A stretch of DNA of 64,000 nt from a bacterium (GCA_026708055.1 JAPOVS010000043.1:58628-122627), one strand, 5' to 3'. Positions 35,332 to 44,187 are shown, numbered from the stretch's first letter. The notes: generated by a model not told the origin, from the sequence alone. A program made the numbers and translations.

Positions 35332-36591
35332 ATGACCGAGCCGGTGGGAGCGGCAGCGGACAGATACTGGCCACGGCAGGTTGAAGGGCTCCTGACAGAG
35401 CTGATGGCCGACGTGCCGGCGGTCATGCTGGTGGGGCCGCGAGGCGTGGGGAAGTCCACCACCGCAGCCCGGTTGGCCTCGACTGTGGTCCATCTCGATC
35501 GGGAGGTGGAGGCGGCGGGGTTCTGGGCCGATCCCGACTCGGCGCTGGCCGCGCTGGCGACCCCGGTCTTGCTGGACGAGTGGCAGGATGTTCCCGCAGT
35601 GCTGGGGGCGGTGAAGCGGGCGGTGGACGCCGGCGCCCCTCCGGGGAGTTTCCTTCTCGCCGGATCGGTTCGGGCGGAGACGCACCCGGCTACCTGGCCC
35701 GGCACGGGACGGGTGATCCGCCTGCGGATGTACCCGTTGACGGTGGCAGAACAACTCCACCGCAGTCCGCCTCCGCTGGTCGACCGGTTGCTGGCCGGGG
35801 CGCCCTTGGCGCCCGCAGCCGACCCGCCCGACCTGCGCGGCTACGTCGAGTCGGCGATCGCCGGCGGATTCCCGGAGGCCACCCTGCGAGTGCCGCCCCG
35901 CTCCCGGAGACTCTGGCTGCAGAGTTATGTCGAGCAGATTCTCACTCAGGACGTATCACCGAACGACAACGGGCGCGGACGCGACTCCGAGCGTCTCGGC
36001 CGGTTCCTGCTCGCCTACGCCGTCAACTCGGCCGGCGCGGCCGCGGACGCCACTATCTTCACGGCTGCGGGAATCAACCGTGCCACTGCGGTCGCCTACG
36101 AGGCCTTGCTGACCGATCTGATGGTCGTCGACGCGCTGCCGGCATGGACCACCAACAGGCTCAAGCGCCTGACGCGCTCGCCCAAGCGACATCTGGTGGA
36201 CACTGGGCTGTGGGCTGCGATCATGGGCGTTGACGCCCTGGCAGTGCTGCGCGACGGCGACCTGCTCGGCCGGTCACTCGAGTCGTTCGTGACCGCCCAG
36301 CTGCGTGCAGAAGCGGTCGTCGCCGCCAACCCGCACAAGCTGTTCCACCTCCGCACCGAGCAGGGGCGCCACGAGGTGGATGTGGTAGCCGAGGTCGGCG
36401 CCAACCGGATAGTGGGCGTCGAGGTCAAGGCCTCCGGCGCCCCCACCGCCGACGCCGCCCGTCACCTCGTCTGGCTGCGCGACCAGCTCGGCGAGCGCTT
36501 CGCGGCCGGCGTGGTGCTGCACACCGGCACCGCCGTCTACCCGCTAGCCCCCCGCATCACAGCCGCGCCGATCTGCACCCTCTGGGCGTGA
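35332..36591 (+). CDS. AAA-14/DUF4143 ATPase
   Basis: The 419-residue protein has Walker A LVGPRGVGKST (about residue 35), Walker B VLLDEWQDVP and the sensor LLAGSV. It continues with a DUF4143 C-terminal region (RLGRFLLAYAVNSAG, NRLKRLTRSPKRHLVDTGLW, ESFVTAQLR, HEVDVVAEVGANRIVGVEVKAS), a nuclease-like fold lacking proven activity. This family is common in accessory DNA, and a truncated relative occurs at 62098-62477. It is preceded by the four-repeat array and followed by an overlapping ORF. Whether it belongs to the helicase system or is an independent insert is not decided by sequence. Confidence 0.88.
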   Translation: MTEPVGAAADRYWPRQVEGLLTELMADVPAVMLVGPRGVGKSTTAARLASTVVHLDREVEAAGFWADPDSALAALATPVLLDEWQDVPAVLGAVKRAVDAGAPPGSFLLAGSVRAETHPATWPGTGRVIRLRMYPLTVAEQLHRSPPPLVDRLLAGAPLAPAADPPDLRGYVESAIAGGFPEATLRVPPRSRRLWLQSYVEQILTQDVSPNDNGRGRDSERLGRFLLAYAVNSAGAAADATIFTAAGINRATAVAYEALLTDLMVVDALPAWTTNRLKRLTRSPKRHLVDTGLWAAIMGVDALAVLRDGDLLGRSLESFVTAQLRAEAVVAANPHKLFHLRTEQGRHEVDVVAEVGANRIVGVEVKASGAPTADAARHLVWLRDQLGERFAAGVVLHTGTAVYPLAPRITAAPICTLWA

Positions 36592-36848
36592 GCCGGAGCG
36601 CCGAGGAGCCACCGAGCATCCCGCCGGAGTTTGATGAGCCGCCGCTGGGGTGCCGGTGGCGACTTTCTGGAGGTACCACATCCGGCCCGAACGGCGTGCG
36701 TTGTTCACCAGTCCCGAGGACTACCGCTTCCCTCTCGAATCCGGCACCGATCCTGTTGCATCAGCCGGTCAGCGAGTTCTTCGGAATCGTCGTGACCGAC
36801 AAGCTCCGTGACGAGGTGTTCAACAAACAGGAGAGGGGCCAGCCATGA
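36588..36848 (+). CDS. Small chimeric ORF of unclear status
   Basis: The 86-residue frame starts with GTG overlapping the preceding stop and ends overlapping the next ATG (both GTGA/ATGA type). Its middle reads, in a different frame, a diverged copy of the [21 protein letters not shown] stretch from the protein at 37971-38606, so that part was copied or left from a rearrangement. The last residues (VSEFFGIVVTDKLRDEVFN) look protein-like but are unrecognised. It may be a fused pseudogene kept open because of coupling; the overlaps are the main argument that it is translated. Confidence 0.4.
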   Translation: MSRSAEEPPSIPPEFDEPPLGCRWRLSGGTTSGPNGVRCSPVPRTTASLSNPAPILLHQPVSEFFGIVVTDKLRDEVFNKQERGQP

Positions 36849-37498
36849 GGGCAACCGACGCGCTCGATGCGCCGACCGGGGCGTCAATTCGCTCCTACCA
36901 GGGCGTGGAGGCACCCACCCGGACCATCAGTGAGGCTGTCGAAGGCACCGGGTACCTGCGCAGCCAGACAGGGCTCCTGCGCGACTACTCGCTGGATCTG
37001 CATCGTTCGACGGAGCAACTCCACTCGGACGCTCTCGACGCGTATCTCCGAACATTGGCAAATCAGCGAGTACGAGAGGAACTGTCAGTGCTTCTGGGTG
37101 AGTTGAGAGACCTTGGCTTCTCGTGGCGGGACATCGCTCGGACGTCGCGAGTGTCGGTTCCCGCTCTTCGCAAGTGGCGGCAGGGCGCGCCCGCGACCGG
37201 CGAGAACCGCCGGCGGGTGGCCACGATGGTCGCGTTCTGCGGAATCGCGCGCGACCAGTATCTGATTCGCGAGGTCGCCAGCTGGCTGGAGACGCCGATC
37301 CATCCCGACGCGCCGATCACGCCGCTGGACATGATCGCGAACGACCAGTGGGACCTCGCCCTCCGGCTGGCCAGCACGCACGGGCAGGACCCCGAAATCG
37401 TGCTGGACGAGTTCGAGCCCGACTGGCGCAACCGCTACAGGTCCTCGGTTGAAGTCTTCACCGGCCCCGACGGCCTTCCCGGCGTCCGCCTCGTTTAG
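36845..37498 (+). CDS. Helix-turn-helix protein, antitoxin-like
   Basis: The 217-residue protein has a central HTH (DLGFSWRDIARTSRVSVPALRKWRQG) preceded by a helical region and followed by GIARDQYLIREVASWL and a C-terminal ITPLDMIANDQWDLALRLA segment. This resembles XRE-type regulators and antitoxins with a C-terminal partner-binding region. No toxin of the RES or MbcA type is visible next to it: the flanking ORFs are a short chimera and, downstream, a fragment of the methylase. It may be an orphan antitoxin or a regulator of the island. Confidence 0.7.
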   Translation: MRATDALDAPTGASIRSYQGVEAPTRTISEAVEGTGYLRSQTGLLRDYSLDLHRSTEQLHSDALDAYLRTLANQRVREELSVLLGELRDLGFSWRDIARTSRVSVPALRKWRQGAPATGENRRRVATMVAFCGIARDQYLIREVASWLETPIHPDAPITPLDMIANDQWDLALRLASTHGQDPEIVLDEFEPDWRNRYRSSVEVFTGPDGLPGVRLV

Positions 37499-37747
37499 CG
37501 GGGGAACCGCAACGACGTGCTGGACTTCGACAGGAGATGAGGCGCCGAATCAGGATGGACGACTCTCCAGGTAGGTAGGTCGGTCAGTACAGGGCGCTTC
37601 GTCAGGTTCGGTTCTGCGTGTGGCATGCGGGACGAACTGGGTGGGCCTGTCGCGGAGGGTGCGGCGGCGTCGAACGCACGGTCGCGGGACCCGTGTTGCC
37701 TCTGGCTGATGGAGGTGTTGGAGCCGAAGGGATTGGTACGGTGAGCT

Positions 37748-37922
37748 GCTGTGGTGGGGTACAAGCCGAAGCTGATTGAGGTGGCGCTGCCTTTGGCGGC
37801 GATCAATGCGGAGGCGGCTCGGGAGAAGTCGATCCGGCACGGGCATCCGTCGTCGACGCTGCACCTGTGGTGGGCCCGGCGGCCGCTGGCGGCGGCCCGG
37901 GCGGCGATTTGGGCTTCGTTGG
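37748..37922 (+). pseudogene. 5' fragment of the DUF1156 methylase gene
   Basis: Starting at GCTGTGGTGGGGTACAAGCC, about 175 bp match the 5' end of the intact methylase gene (40642-40816) almost base for base, including [20 protein letters not shown] and the [14 protein letters not shown] region. One codon is duplicated (TCGTCG). After about 37922 the sequence diverges completely into the next gene. Coding continuity is lost. Together with 40642 onward it brackets a three-gene segment. Confidence 0.85.
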
Positions 37923-37970
37923 CACAGTGGTCTATTGCTCGATCCATGGTGCTGCTGCGAAACTTGTGGG

Positions 37971-38606
37971 ATGGTCGACGTCGTTGCCCAAACGCGCGGT
38001 CTTGTTCGGATCGTGGCCCAAGATGCGGGTCTGCCGCGATTCGCGCGGCGGCAGGCGAACGAGTTGGTCGCGCTGGCTGGCTCCCAGCCCGACCTCGTTC
38101 TCGACAAGCTCGAAGGCCTGCGTCGTCAGATCGTGCCTCGTCTCCCGCTGGAGCCCCCGACCTGCGACTACGCCCGCTGCGTGCCGGTGGCGACTTTCTG
38201 GAGGCACCACATCCGGCCCGAACGGCGTGCGTTGTTCACCAGTCCTGAGCACTACCGGATCCATCTCGAGTCCGGCACCGACCCTGCTGCAACGGCGTGC
38301 CGCGATCTGGCGGACGGGCGACTCGTGCCGGCGAAGAACTCCTGGCTGGTGCCCGCGGACCGGATCTCTGGATTGGACGGTGCCAATCTGAAATCGCGAT
38401 TGAAGCTCGATGGTGCGCCCCCGTACATTGTGATGGTGCTGTCGGCCGAGAAGATGAAGGCTGCCGGTGTCGCGGTGCGGGAACCTCGGGGGGTCGATGT
38501 CATTCCGGGGAGGTTCTCCACATGGTCGCCCGGTGATGTTCCCGGGGAGCGCATCGACCAGGACATTCCGGTGGCGGCGCTCGAGGCGCTCGAGTGGCGG
38601 CCGTAG
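37971..38606 (+). CDS. Hypothetical protein, first gene of the bracketed cargo
   Basis: The 211-residue protein from ATG 37971 is not one I recognise. It has a helical N-terminus ([22 protein letters not shown]), a central motif [32 protein letters not shown] and a C-terminus with [18 protein letters not shown] and [13 protein letters not shown]. Its end overlaps the next gene by 13 nt. A broken copy of its central motif lies at about 36650-36810. Being first in a transcript with a DUF433/DUF5615-type pair, it may be an accessory toxin-antitoxin component or regulator. Confidence 0.65.
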   Translation: MVDVVAQTRGLVRIVAQDAGLPRFARRQANELVALAGSQPDLVLDKLEGLRRQIVPRLPLEPPTCDYARCVPVATFWRHHIRPERRALFTSPEHYRIHLESGTDPAATACRDLADGRLVPAKNSWLVPADRISGLDGANLKSRLKLDGAPPYIVMVLSAEKMKAAGVAVREPRGVDVIPGRFSTWSPGDVPGERIDQDIPVAALEALEWRP

Positions 38607-40201
38607 CACAGCCGTCGCCCGGCCTGCACGCCGCGGCGCTGCGCGCGCTGCTCAGCACAGATCCGTGGTCGCAGTCGTTGTTCACTGCGATGTCCGGTCT
38701 GACCGAGCATCTCAATGTCGACGAGGCCGAGTCCCTGCCCGAGGCCATTGCTGGCGTGCTGCCGGCGTTCCGGACCGATCCCGAGCGGTTGCGGTTCGCG
38801 GCGGAGATCGCGGTCCATCTCGACCTCTTCGAAGTCGCCCGTGTGGTGGCCGACCTCGCGACGGGCGCGGGTGACCGCGAACTTCTGTTGGCCGCCGCCG
38901 CGCTCTGCGGGAATCCGGCGGTCGAGCCGCCGCTCCGAGCGCGGGTCGCCGACGCCTTGGGCGACGATCCGGTGGGTCGGATCAGGCTGGACCGCCGCGC
39001 CGCTCCGGCGACGGCCGACGAGGAACGCCTGTACCACCAGTGCTGGCCCGGCGCCCGCACCGCACCGGCCGAGTTTCCGCTGGCACCGGTCGTCGTGATC
39101 GACGGGGAGTTCCGGGCCGATGCCGCCCTGCGGTTCGCTCTGCACCTCGTCGAGGCCGGCGCAACGGTACGGCGCTTGGCAGCCGGTGTGGAGGTTCCGC
39201 ACTGGTTCGGCGCCCAGACCGTGCTGGTGTGCCGGCCTCATGCCCGTACCCGCGTCCTGAGCGCCTATCCGACCTTCCCCGCGGCGCGGATTCTCGTCGA
39301 ACACGAGATCCCCCCCGACGAGCGCGACACCAGTCGCCTCCTGCGCCGGGTCAGTGGTGTGCTGCCCGGCCGCCAGAGGCTGCGCCTGACCGCGCTCGAA
39401 CCGCAACTCGATATCCAGGTCTGGGATCCCGCAGTCTTCACGGCGGGGGCCTACTCGATCCGTGATGCTGCGTTCCTCGCCGGCGCCACGCGTTCGTCCT
39501 TGTACACCCTGCTGCGGAAGGGCGTTCTCAGACCCCTCTCCGCGCGGCGCGGTCCGGCGCTCCTGACGTTCCGTGATGTTGTGGCCGTGCGGACGTGGAC
39601 CTACCTGAGGGCAATGTCAGGGAGCAGGATTTCCAGCGACGTCATCGAGTCGCTGATGCGGTTCGCGGGCGACGCCGAGGCGGGCGCGGTCGGCCTGAGC
39701 ATCGAATCCAGCAGCAGTGGACTGGAGGTGCTGGCAGAACCGCAATACGACTCGGAAGCGGACCGTGCTGGGCACATGCGCGATGACGTCTCAACAGAAC
39801 GCATTGGCAAGCTGCGGTCCAGCTCAAAGTTCATGCAAATTGGCGCTACCTCCACAGGAAGAGTGCTAGTGGACCGAGGGAGTGGTTGGTATGACGTTGA
39901 GTCAGGTCAGAGCACGCTGGATGTTCCGCTAACCGAACTCGACCAAGTTTTCCGACCGTTCAAGTACGGAGGTGGAACAACGGTCGATCTGCTGCGCGCG
40001 ACTCCCAACACGCGGCTGAATCCGACGATCCTTCACGGGACGCCTTATCTGAACGGCCACCGGTTCAGCGCCAAGGCTCTTGCCGCCGTGTACCGGAATG
40101 GTGGGTACGCCGCCATCACCGAGACGTACCCGGAACTGAGCAACGTCGCCATCGAAGGCACGGTGTCGATCGGGCTGCAACTCCTTGAGGGCACCCGATA
40201 G
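38594..40201 (+). CDS. Large multidomain antitoxin-like protein with MerR-type HTH and C-terminal DUF433-like domain
   Basis: The 535-residue protein has three parts. An N-terminal region of about 270 residues is unrecognised, with helical repeats and then an alpha/beta segment around VVVIDGEFRADAALRFALHL. A MerR-like HTH follows near residues 290-345 (YSIRDAAFLAGATRSSLYTLLRKGVL). The C-terminus (about 470-530) resembles DUF433: LNPTILHGTPYLNGHRFSAKALA, GYAAITETYPELS. DUF433 proteins are typically 70-110 residues and are antitoxins of DUF5615 toxins. This one is about five times longer. Its TAG overlaps the start of the DUF5615-like gene by one base. Confidence 0.8.
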   Translation: MAAVAQPSPGLHAAALRALLSTDPWSQSLFTAMSGLTEHLNVDEAESLPEAIAGVLPAFRTDPERLRFAAEIAVHLDLFEVARVVADLATGAGDRELLLAAAALCGNPAVEPPLRARVADALGDDPVGRIRLDRRAAPATADEERLYHQCWPGARTAPAEFPLAPVVVIDGEFRADAALRFALHLVEAGATVRRLAAGVEVPHWFGAQTVLVCRPHARTRVLSAYPTFPAARILVEHEIPPDERDTSRLLRRVSGVLPGRQRLRLTALEPQLDIQVWDPAVFTAGAYSIRDAAFLAGATRSSLYTLLRKGVLRPLSARRGPALLTFRDVVAVRTWTYLRAMSGSRISSDVIESLMRFAGDAEAGAVGLSIESSSSGLEVLAEPQYDSEADRAGHMRDDVSTERIGKLRSSSKFMQIGATSTGRVLVDRGSGWYDVESGQSTLDVPLTELDQVFRPFKYGGGTTVDLLRATPNTRLNPTILHGTPYLNGHRFSAKALAAVYRNGGYAAITETYPELSNVAIEGTVSIGLQLLEGTR

Positions 40202-40557
40202 TGAAGCTGCTCTACGACGCAGTCCTTCCTCCGAGCCTGTCCGTTGAGGCCCGCGGGACGCTTGACCTCCGCCGGTGGGATGGCGCCGACGCGGCGGACA
40301 CCGAGTTGGTCCGCTCGGCCGCTGGCAGTGGCTACCGGGCTGTGATTTTCCTCGACCGAAGCTCGCTCGACCAGCCGGGACTGCGGACAACGGCCGAGGA
40401 GGTCGGCGTCGCTCTCGTGGCGGTCGATGCCGACGACCCAATCGAGGCCAAGCAGCGCATCCTGCGCAACGCGCCGTCCCTGCGTCGAAAGCTCGCGGAC
40501 TACGACTGTCTCCTCATTCTTGCCGGGGAGGTTCGACCGCTGGACGAGCCCGACTGA
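40201..40557 (+). CDS. DUF5615 PIN-like toxin
   Basis: The 118-residue protein reads LLYDAVLPPSLS at the N-terminus (family consensus LLDENLPP), then ADTELVRSAAGSGYRAVIFLDRSS and VAVDADDPIEAKQRI, the Mut7-C/PIN-like pattern of DUF5615. Acidic residues D6, D33 and D52 are candidates for metal binding. It starts with GTG overlapping the upstream stop by one base. With the DUF433-like partner it forms a toxin-antitoxin pair; its presumed activity is ribonuclease. Gene order antitoxin-toxin is usual. Confidence 0.8.
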   Translation: MKLLYDAVLPPSLSVEARGTLDLRRWDGADAADTELVRSAAGSGYRAVIFLDRSSLDQPGLRTTAEEVGVALVAVDADDPIEAKQRILRNAPSLRRKLADYDCLLILAGEVRPLDEPD

Positions 40558-40644
40558 CGGGCGTGTGATCCTCAGGGAACGCCAGAACCGCGAGGCTAGG
40601 GCGATTCGGCTGGGGCGCTGTTCGGGGTTGTACCTTTGGCCGCT

Positions 40645-43600
40645 GTGGTGGGGTACAAGCCGAAGCTGATTGAGGTGGCGCTGCCTTTGGCGGCGATCAA
40701 TGCGGAGGCGGCTCGGGAGAAGTCGATTCGCCATGGGCATCCGTCGACGCTGCACCTGTGGTGGGCCCGGCGGCCGTTGGCGGCGGCTCGGGCGGTGATC
40801 TGGGCTTCGCTGGTGGACGACCCGTCGGGGGACGAGTCGCTGACCGCCGTCGAGCAGGAGGTTGCGCGGGCTCGGCTGTTCGGGATCCTCGAGCAGCTTG
40901 TGAAGTGGGAGAACTCGAACAATCCGGATGTGCTGGCGAAGGCCCGGGCGGAGATCGATCGGTGCTTCCCGGACGGGCCGCCGGCGATCCTGGACCCGTT
41001 CGCCGGGGGTGGGGCGATCCCGCTGGAGGCGCAGCGGCTGGGGCTGCGGGCGCTGGCCGGGGATCTGAACCCGGTGGCGACCCTCATCAACAAGGCGATG
41101 ATCGAGGTGCCGCCCCGCTTCGCCGGGCGGCCGCCGGTACACCCCGATCTGCAGGGCACCCTCGGCGGCTACCGGCCGTCGGAGGGCTCGGAGGAGTCGG
41201 TGGCCGGCCCGGTCGGGGGGCCGTCGGCGGGAGCGCCTGGCGGAATCGCACCGCCGGCCGGCCCCACGCGTCCCCCGACCGCGCGCTCGCCTTCGGCGGG
41301 CTCGAGCGGCGGGGCGTGGGTGCGGGCGCAGGGGCTGGCCGCCGACGTGGAGGCGTACGGGCAGTGGATGCGCGACGAGGCGCAGCGGCGTATCGGCCAC
41401 TTCTACCCCGACGCCGCAGGCCCGAACGGCGAGAAGCTCACCCCCATCGCCTGGATATGGGCGCGGACCGTGGAGTCGCCGGACCCGGCTTGGTCGGGAC
41501 ACGTGCCGCTCGTGGCGTCGTGGGTGCTGGCGAACAAGCCCAACAAGCCGAAGGTGTGGATCGAGCCGGTCATCGACCGGGAGACGCAGACCATCAGCTA
41601 CGAGATTCGTGAGGGTGCCGAGCCGACCCATGAACTCGGGGACGACGCTCAGCACGGCCTTGCTGGCTCGGACGAGATTCGTGAGGGCGGTGAGCCGACC
41701 CATGAACGGACAGTCGTGCGGGGCAACGGCCGCTGCATCGCCACCGGCGCGGCGATCCCCGGCGACTACATCAAGTCCGAGGGGCGGGCCGGGCGGATGG
41801 GGCACCAACTCATGGCGGTCGTGGCCGAGGGCGAAGCTGGCCGGGAGTACTGCGCACCCACCGACGCGGATTCGAGGACCGATCCGGGCGTCAAAGCTCA
41901 ATGGCAACCGCAGGCGTCTCTTCCGGACAGGGGGCTTGGCTTCCGAGTCCAGCCTTACGGCCTCGACGAGTGGTGGAAGTTGTTCTCCCCGCGGCAGCTC
42001 GTGGCTTTGACGACGTTCTCGGACCTGCTGGGCGAGGTCCGGGAGCAGGTCGTGGCCGATGCGCTGGCCTGCGGGTTCGCCGACCGGCCTGTCGGGAACG
42101 ATTCGGGCGGGACCGGTGCCGCGCTCGGGGATCGGTCCGGCGGTCCGCATGTCGGCCCAGATGATCGTCATCCCCCCGATCGTTATCCCCCCGATCGTCA
42201 TTCCGGCGGAGGCCGGAATCCAGAATCGGCGGGAGCATCGGCCGTTTCGTTTTCCCCCGATCCCACCGATCGTCATGTCGTCGGCCCGGCTGATCGTCAT
42301 CCCCCCGATCGTCATTCCGGCGGGGGCCGGAATCCGGAATCGGCGGGAGCATCGGCCGTTTCGTCTTCCCCCGACCGCGCCGCCGGGCCGAGCGGCGGAG
42401 CGGCGGGAGCCGGCCGGCGGCTGCGCGAGGGCGGCTCGGGCGCCGCCGCCTATGCGGACGCGGTGGTGACCTACCTGGCGTTCGCCGTGGACCGCCTTGC
42501 AGACCGCAATTCGACGATATGTACGTGGGATTCGGGCTATGTCAAGATCCGCAACACGTTCAGTCGCCAGGCGATTCCGATGACCTGGGACTTTGCTGAG
42601 TGCAACCCGTTCTCCGATTCGACGGGGAACTGGATGGGAGCGGTCGAGTGGATCCGCAAGGCGCTAGAGCATCTGCCTGCCTCGGTGTCCGGTGAGGTGT
42701 CTCAGCGCGATGCCCGGGCCCGGGTGGGGGAGTCCCGCGGCGCCGTCGTCTCCACCGACCCGCCCTACTACGACAACGTTGGGTATGCGGATCTGTCGGA
42801 CTTCTTCTATGTGTGGCTGCGGCGCAACGTGGCCGGTGTCTGGCCCGACGAGTGCGCCACGCTCAAAACGCCCAAAGCAGAAGAGATCATCGCAGATCCG
42901 GATCGCCATGTTGGGCAGACCGGCGCTGAAGTTCATTTCGAGTCGGGGATGGCGGCGTTCATGGCCGCGGTTGCCCAGCATCAGCCAGCCGGCGCACCTG
43001 CCACCGTCTACTACGCCTACAAGGCCACCGAGACCAAGCAAGGCGAGGTTCGCACCACGGGCTGGGAGACGTTCCTGCAGGCTGTATTGGATGCTGGCCT
43101 GCAGGTGAACGCCACGTGGCCGATGCGCACAGAGCTGGCCAACCGCATGCGTGGTCTCGGTTCAAACGCCCTCGCCTCCTCGGTGGTGTTGGCCTGTCGG
43201 CCTCGGGACGCTTCTGCCCCGTTGGCCACGCGGCGGGAGTTCTCCGGGGCTCTGCGGGCGGAGTTGCCTGAGGCGGTGCGCGTGTTGCAGTCGGGGAACG
43301 TCTCGCCGGTGGATCTGGCGCAGTCGGCCATCGGGCCGGGGATGCGGGTGTTCTCCCGCTACGCCAAGGTGCTGGAGGCCGACGGGTCGGCCATGAGGGT
43401 GCCGGCGGCGCTGGCGCTCGTCAACGAGGTGCTCGGGGAGATCCTCCACGGCGCCGAGGCCGAGCTCGACGCCCCGTCGCGCTTCGCGCTGGCGTGGTTC
43501 GGTTCGTTCGGCTGGAACCCCGCCTCGTCGGGCGACGCCGACAACCTGGCGCGGGCCAAGGGCACGTCGCTCGGCGGGATCGCCGAGTCCGGCATCGGGG

Positions 43601-43923
43601 AGGCCCGAGCGGGCGAGTTCCGACTGTTCGAGCGGTCGGAGTTGGCCCCGGACTGGACCCCCGCCGGCGACGCCCGCCTCACGGTGTGGGAGGCCACCCA
43701 GTACCTGGTGGCGGCCCTCGGGCGTTCCGAGGGCGAGGCGTCGGCGCTGCTGCGCCAACTCGGCGGCTACGGCGACCGCGCCCGGCAACTCGCCTACTTG
43801 CTGTACGCCAAGTCCGACGAACAGGGCTGGGCCGCCGAGGCCGCCGCCTACAACACCCTCATCGCCGCATGGCCCACCCTGCGGGCCGCCCACCCGGCAG
43901 CCGAGGCCCTCACCCTGCTCTGA
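40645..43923 (+). CDS. DUF1156 adenine-specific DNA methylase
   Basis: The 1092-residue protein begins [20 protein letters not shown] and [20 protein letters not shown], the DUF1156 signature, followed by AdoMet motif I DPFAGGGAIPLEA (about residue 117) and catalytic motif IV DPPYYDNVGY (about 705-714), as in N6-adenine or N4-cytosine methylases. Where relatives I recall have a zinc knuckle (WARTVxCPNPxC), this protein reads WARTVESPDPAWSG, without cysteines. Residues about 505-575 are encoded by an insert with two dispersed palindromes. The likely start is GTG 40645. It is the methylase of the helicase-methylase-ATPase locus and probably protects self DNA. Confidence 0.92.
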   Translation: MVGYKPKLIEVALPLAAINAEAAREKSIRHGHPSTLHLWWARRPLAAARAVIWASLVDDPSGDESLTAVEQEVARARLFGILEQLVKWENSNNPDVLAKARAEIDRCFPDGPPAILDPFAGGGAIPLEAQRLGLRALAGDLNPVATLINKAMIEVPPRFAGRPPVHPDLQGTLGGYRPSEGSEESVAGPVGGPSAGAPGGIAPPAGPTRPPTARSPSAGSSGGAWVRAQGLAADVEAYGQWMRDEAQRRIGHFYPDAAGPNGEKLTPIAWIWARTVESPDPAWSGHVPLVASWVLANKPNKPKVWIEPVIDRETQTISYEIREGAEPTHELGDDAQHGLAGSDEIREGGEPTHERTVVRGNGRCIATGAAIPGDYIKSEGRAGRMGHQLMAVVAEGEAGREYCAPTDADSRTDPGVKAQWQPQASLPDRGLGFRVQPYGLDEWWKLFSPRQLVALTTFSDLLGEVREQVVADALACGFADRPVGNDSGGTGAALGDRSGGPHVGPDDRHPPDRYPPDRHSGGGRNPESAGASAVSFSPDPTDRHVVGPADRHPPDRHSGGGRNPESAGASAVSSSPDRAAGPSGGAAGAGRRLREGGSGAAAYADAVVTYLAFAVDRLADRNSTICTWDSGYVKIRNTFSRQAIPMTWDFAECNPFSDSTGNWMGAVEWIRKALEHLPASVSGEVSQRDARARVGESRGAVVSTDPPYYDNVGYADLSDFFYVWLRRNVAGVWPDECATLKTPKAEEIIADPDRHVGQTGAEVHFESGMAAFMAAVAQHQPAGAPATVYYAYKATETKQGEVRTTGWETFLQAVLDAGLQVNATWPMRTELANRMRGLGSNALASSVVLACRPRDASAPLATRREFSGALRAELPEAVRVLQSGNVSPVDLAQSAIGPGMRVFSRYAKVLEADGSAMRVPAALALVNEVLGEILHGAEAELDAPSRFALAWFGSFGWNPASSGDADNLARAKGTSLGGIAESGIGEARAGEFRLFERSELAPDWTPAGDARLTVWEATQYLVAALGRSEGEASALLRQLGGYGDRARQLAYLLYAKSDEQGWAAEAAAYNTLIAAWPTLRAAHPAAEALTLL
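42160..42370. repeat. Palindromic repeat insert read in frame inside the methylase gene
   Basis: Two copies of the dispersed palindrome (42196-42221 and 42310-42335), each within a roughly 115-bp tandem unit starting GATCGTCATCCCCCCGATCG, lie inside the methylase coding sequence. They are translated as DRHPPDRHSGGGRNPESAGA units without breaking the frame. The insert lies in a poorly conserved region between the zinc-knuckle part and the second half of the methylase domain. Confidence 0.85.
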
Positions 43924-43968
43924 CCAGTCCCAGTCGGAGGGTGGGCAGAGCGTGGTTACGATGCTCAC

Positions 43969-44187
43969 ATGCGGATATGTGTGAGCCTTCCCCCAGATGA
44001 CGTCGAGTTCCTCGACGACTACGCGCGAACGCAGGGGGCCGGATCCCGCTCTGCTGCGGTGCGCGAGGCGGTCGGCCTGCTCCGTTCCTCCGACCTGGTG
44101 TCGGCGTACAAGGAATCGTGGCAGGAATGGACCGACTCGGGCGAGGAGGTCTTGTGGGACGCGGCAGTCGGAGACGGAATCTCCTGA
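43969..44187 (+). CDS. Ribbon-helix-helix antitoxin
   Basis: The 72-residue protein starts MRICVSLPPDDVEFLDDYART and continues GSRSAAVREAVGLLR, a CopG/MetJ-like ribbon-helix-helix DNA-binding domain. Its C-terminal tail (YKESWQEWTDSGEEVLWDAA) would wrap the toxin. Its stop overlaps the MazF start by one base. It is the antitoxin and likely autorepressor of the pair. It starts 45 bp after the methylase stop, in the same direction. Confidence 0.88.
   Translation: MRICVSLPPDDVEFLDDYARTQGAGSRSAAVREAVGLLRSSDLVSAYKESWQEWTDSGEEVLWDAAVGDGIS

Noticed and set aside
40045..42315. A 756-codon minus-strand frame opposite the toxin and methylase genes
   Set aside because: It crosses several real genes and the dispersed repeats; its protein is Arg/Pro/Asp-rich with no recognisable domain.
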